Shown here: piece after piece, positions 62,767 through 64,000 of the stretch | Layout: each line of letters begins with the position of its first letter | Numbering within the stretch: position 1 is the first letter of the stretch | From: Methanolobus tindarius DSM 2278 | GTDB taxonomy: Archaea > Halobacteriota > Methanosarcinia > Methanosarcinales > Methanosarcinaceae | DNA: 64,000 bases | Assembly: GCF_000504205.1 (NCBI RefSeq) | Contig: NZ_AZAJ01000001.1 | Coordinates: forward strand, 1,338,879 to 1,402,878 | Reading direction: 5' to 3' | Made by a program: the position numbers and the translations under genes | Notes under the pieces: model-generated | The model's input: the letters and a program-made list of their open reading frames with translations, nothing else | Told to the model about the DNA's origin: nothing | Databases searched by the model: none

Positions 62767-63233
62767 GTAATGGACCCCACCATCACATCATTTGTAGATA
62801 CGTACTACGTTTAAACAAACTTCAGCTTGAAGATAACAAATATGTGATATATAGATTATGGCCAATCATTCCAACTAATTTCAAAATACTATTTTACCAT
62901 ACATAACCCACTATTTGATACAGAGAAGAAAAAAGTAGAAAACGCCACATACAGGCAGGATTATTAATCAATCCTTTAACATAAATATTACAAATATAAA
63001 TATAATTCATATTTTTGCATACTCAGTTTAAACGATGGCCACAATAGTTAAGTATTTCAAAAAATAATTTTACGATGTCACATTGGAATAATGTGGAGTG
63101 GGGTCCAAACTAAACTTGCAGAGTCGGCTTGAACCCCGAAACGCCCTAAGGCAAGGTTATGGTTGGTTTTGATAGTGTTTAAGGTTTGCGTAATCTTGCC
63201 TCAGGAGTAATTTGAAACGAGGTAAGAAAGAAA
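62767..63233. other. 467-nt divergent intergenic region
   Basis: AT-rich region with no coding frame. It contains a perfect 10-bp inverted pair TGGACCCCAC (62771-62780) and GTGGGGTCCA (63098-63107), extending to ~19 of 24 matches, which could be terminal repeats of a small non-autonomous element or a shared leader motif. Two GTTTAAAC palindromes occur at 62809-62816 and 63026-63033. A TATA candidate for the regulator is near 62849-62857 on the minus strand. The right end is the structured leader of the exported-protein gene. Confidence 0.5.
63098..63205 (+). ncRNA. Structured 5' leader of the exported-protein gene
   Basis: Two hairpins: GGGGTCCAA (63100-63108) with TTGAACCCC (63129-63137), one mismatch; and CCTAAGGCAAG (63145-63155) with CTTGCCTCAGG (63195-63205), one mismatch, 39-nt loop. 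They lie 29-135 nt upstream of the ATG at 63234. It may be a cis-regulatory RNA, but no known riboswitch class is recognised. Confidence 0.35.
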
Positions 63234-63647
63234 ATGAAAACTAGCATAATTGCAAAGATAGGAATTTCGATGTTAGTAATGTTGATAGCCGTTGGAACAG
63301 CATCTGCATCAGGAGGGGGATCGTATGCGACCGCAGAAGAAATAGAGGTTGCAGACGGAGATTTTGAAATGATTCGAGGTACTTACAGTGCAGATGACTG
63401 GTATGTTTTTGAGGAAGTTGGCAATGGTGATACAATTTATGTTGACATACAAGAATCATTTACAGATGCAGGTGGTTTCTTGGACTTGCATGACGACGGT
63501 CAGGGAGATATAGAGATACATCTGCCTAATTCTAATGATGACCAAGAAACAAGTGTTACATCAGACCCACTGCCTCGTATTTATGTTGAAGCAGGAACAC
63601 AGTTTTCTTATAAATACTTGGTTGCAAGGAATAGTCCGCTATTCTAA
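63234..63647 (+). CDS. Exported beta-rich protein, PPC-like
   Basis: 137 residues. A signal peptide (~1-26, ISMLVMLIAVGTASASGGG) is followed by SYATAEEIEVADGDFEMIRG and YSADDWYVFEEVGNGDTIYV, the pattern of bacterial pre-peptidase C-terminal (PPC) domains, here alone without a protease. GAGGTAAG precedes the ATG. The next exported protein gene starts 86 nt downstream after a terminator. Confidence 0.65.
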   Translation: MKTSIIAKIGISMLVMLIAVGTASASGGGSYATAEEIEVADGDFEMIRGTYSADDWYVFEEVGNGDTIYVDIQESFTDAGGFLDLHDDGQGDIEIHLPNSNDDQETSVTSDPLPRIYVEAGTQFSYKYLVARNSPLF

Positions 63648-63662
63648 GAATAAAATTTGGAT

Positions 63663-63699
63663 GGAAGGATTAAAATGCAGAATCTTTCCTACTTTTTTT
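63663..63699 (+). terminator. Hairpin-T-tract terminator after the PPC-like gene
   Basis: GGAAGGATT (63663-63671) / AATCTTTCC (63681-63689), one mismatch, followed by TACTTTTTTT. Confidence 0.65.
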
Positions 63700-63733
63700 A
63701 TAATGGTGAATTGACTTTTAGATAGAGGATCGA

Positions 63734-64000
63734 ATGAATAAGCTCGTAATTTCAACATTGATATTAATTACATTATGTAGCATGTCCCAATCTACTGCTG
63801 CAAATGAGGAATTGGAAATAAACATCACTGCCATTGCTGATTTAAATCAAACAATCGGAAAAGATGTTATGAGTTTAGTAGATTCTAATGGTCTTATTAT
63901 TGACAATGCCCCATTGTTTACCACATTATGGAGTCTTGATGAAAAGCATATGTTGATTTACGTATATATGAGTGCACATCAAAAAAGCAAGGGAGCCTTT
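63734..64000 (+). CDS. Exported protein, 5' part only
   Basis: 89 codons are visible, running off the window. AGAGGAT precedes the ATG. The N-terminus (KLVISTLILITLCSMSQSTA) is a signal peptide. The visible mature part (EEINITAIADL-like acidic start, then SLVDSNGLIIDNAPLFTTLW) has no recognised domain. Probably a second exported protein of the same locus. Confidence 0.6.
   Translation, partial: MNKLVISTLILITLCSMSQSTAANEELEINITAIADLNQTIGKDVMSLVDSNGLIIDNAPLFTTLWSLDEKHMLIYVYMSAHQKSKGAF

Noticed and set aside
62809-63033. Two GTTTAAAC palindromes as operator pair
   Set aside because: Short self-complementary AT-rich octamers are expected by chance in this AT-rich region; spacing relative to promoters is not consistent.
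1-64000. CRISPR arrays, rRNA, tRNA or complete insertion sequences
   Set aside because: No regularly spaced direct repeats, no rRNA-like or tRNA-like sequence, and no transposase gene found on either strand.

Overview
The window is one contiguous stretch of a methanogenic archaeon, most likely a member of the Methanosarcinaceae (Methanolobus, Methanococcoides or Methanosarcina type). Evidence: archaeal information-processing genes (ABCE1, NAC, TiaS, Nob1, archaeal RecJ-like DHH protein, PINc ATPase), archaeal promoters (TATA boxes about 25 nt upstream of start codons, many apparently leaderless), archaeal cobamide salvage (CbiZ), and a tetrahydrofolate gene cluster (purN-glyA-folD-DHPS-like-MetV) of the kind known from Methanosarcina barkeri. 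The genus is inference. No rRNA, tRNA, CRISPR array or complete insertion sequence was seen. Layout: 1-4.0 kb is a minus-strand DNA-repair operon (radical SAM protein, DUF4130 partner, MutS-like ATPase cut by the window edge). 4.1-9.2 kb holds an ArsR regulator, a cbiZ-cbiR cobamide remodelling pair and a MarR-MATE efflux operon. 9.3-16.8 kb is an ABC-2 type exporter region: ATPase and MscS channel on the minus strand, then a divergent operon with an ABC permease fused to a PrsW-like domain, a second permease, a large surface protein and small membrane proteins. 16.9-30 kb is mostly housekeeping (AIM24, ABCE1, MBL-fold nuclease, thioredoxin, ModD, acetyl-CoA synthetase, NAC, HesB, a degenerate KaiC-like protein, HisI). 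30-34 kb has the PINc ATPase, an unknown membrane protein and a methyltransferase. 34.5-38.7 kb is the clearest accessory island: a Fic gene bracketed by two copies of one inverted repeat, next to a large PLD/helicase/DUF3427 protein. 38.8-50 kb has UDP-glucose dehydrogenase, a coiled-coil membrane protein, two paralogous anchored Ig-like proteins, HisH and a PurM-like protein, an NfeD-stomatin pair, a candidate small RNA, the DHH exonuclease, a GfcR-like regulator and Nob1. 50-64 kb has twin KaiC-like ATPases, NadE, TiaS, a histidine kinase, an HTH regulator, the folate C1 operon, a membrane-bound winged-helix regulator, and two exported proteins behind a structured leader. The most striking whole-window signal is architectural: at many gene ends a perfect or near-perfect palindrome followed by a T-rich tract contains the stop codon itself, often at its centre. 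Archaeal termination is usually described as U-tract driven without a required hairpin, so this recurrent stop-codon-in-terminator design deserves a genome-wide count. Other points: the AIM24 gene whose conserved N-terminus has no ATG/GTG/TTG in frame (probable AUA start or lost start codon), the cbiZ-cbiR pairing, and the repeat-bracketed Fic gene.
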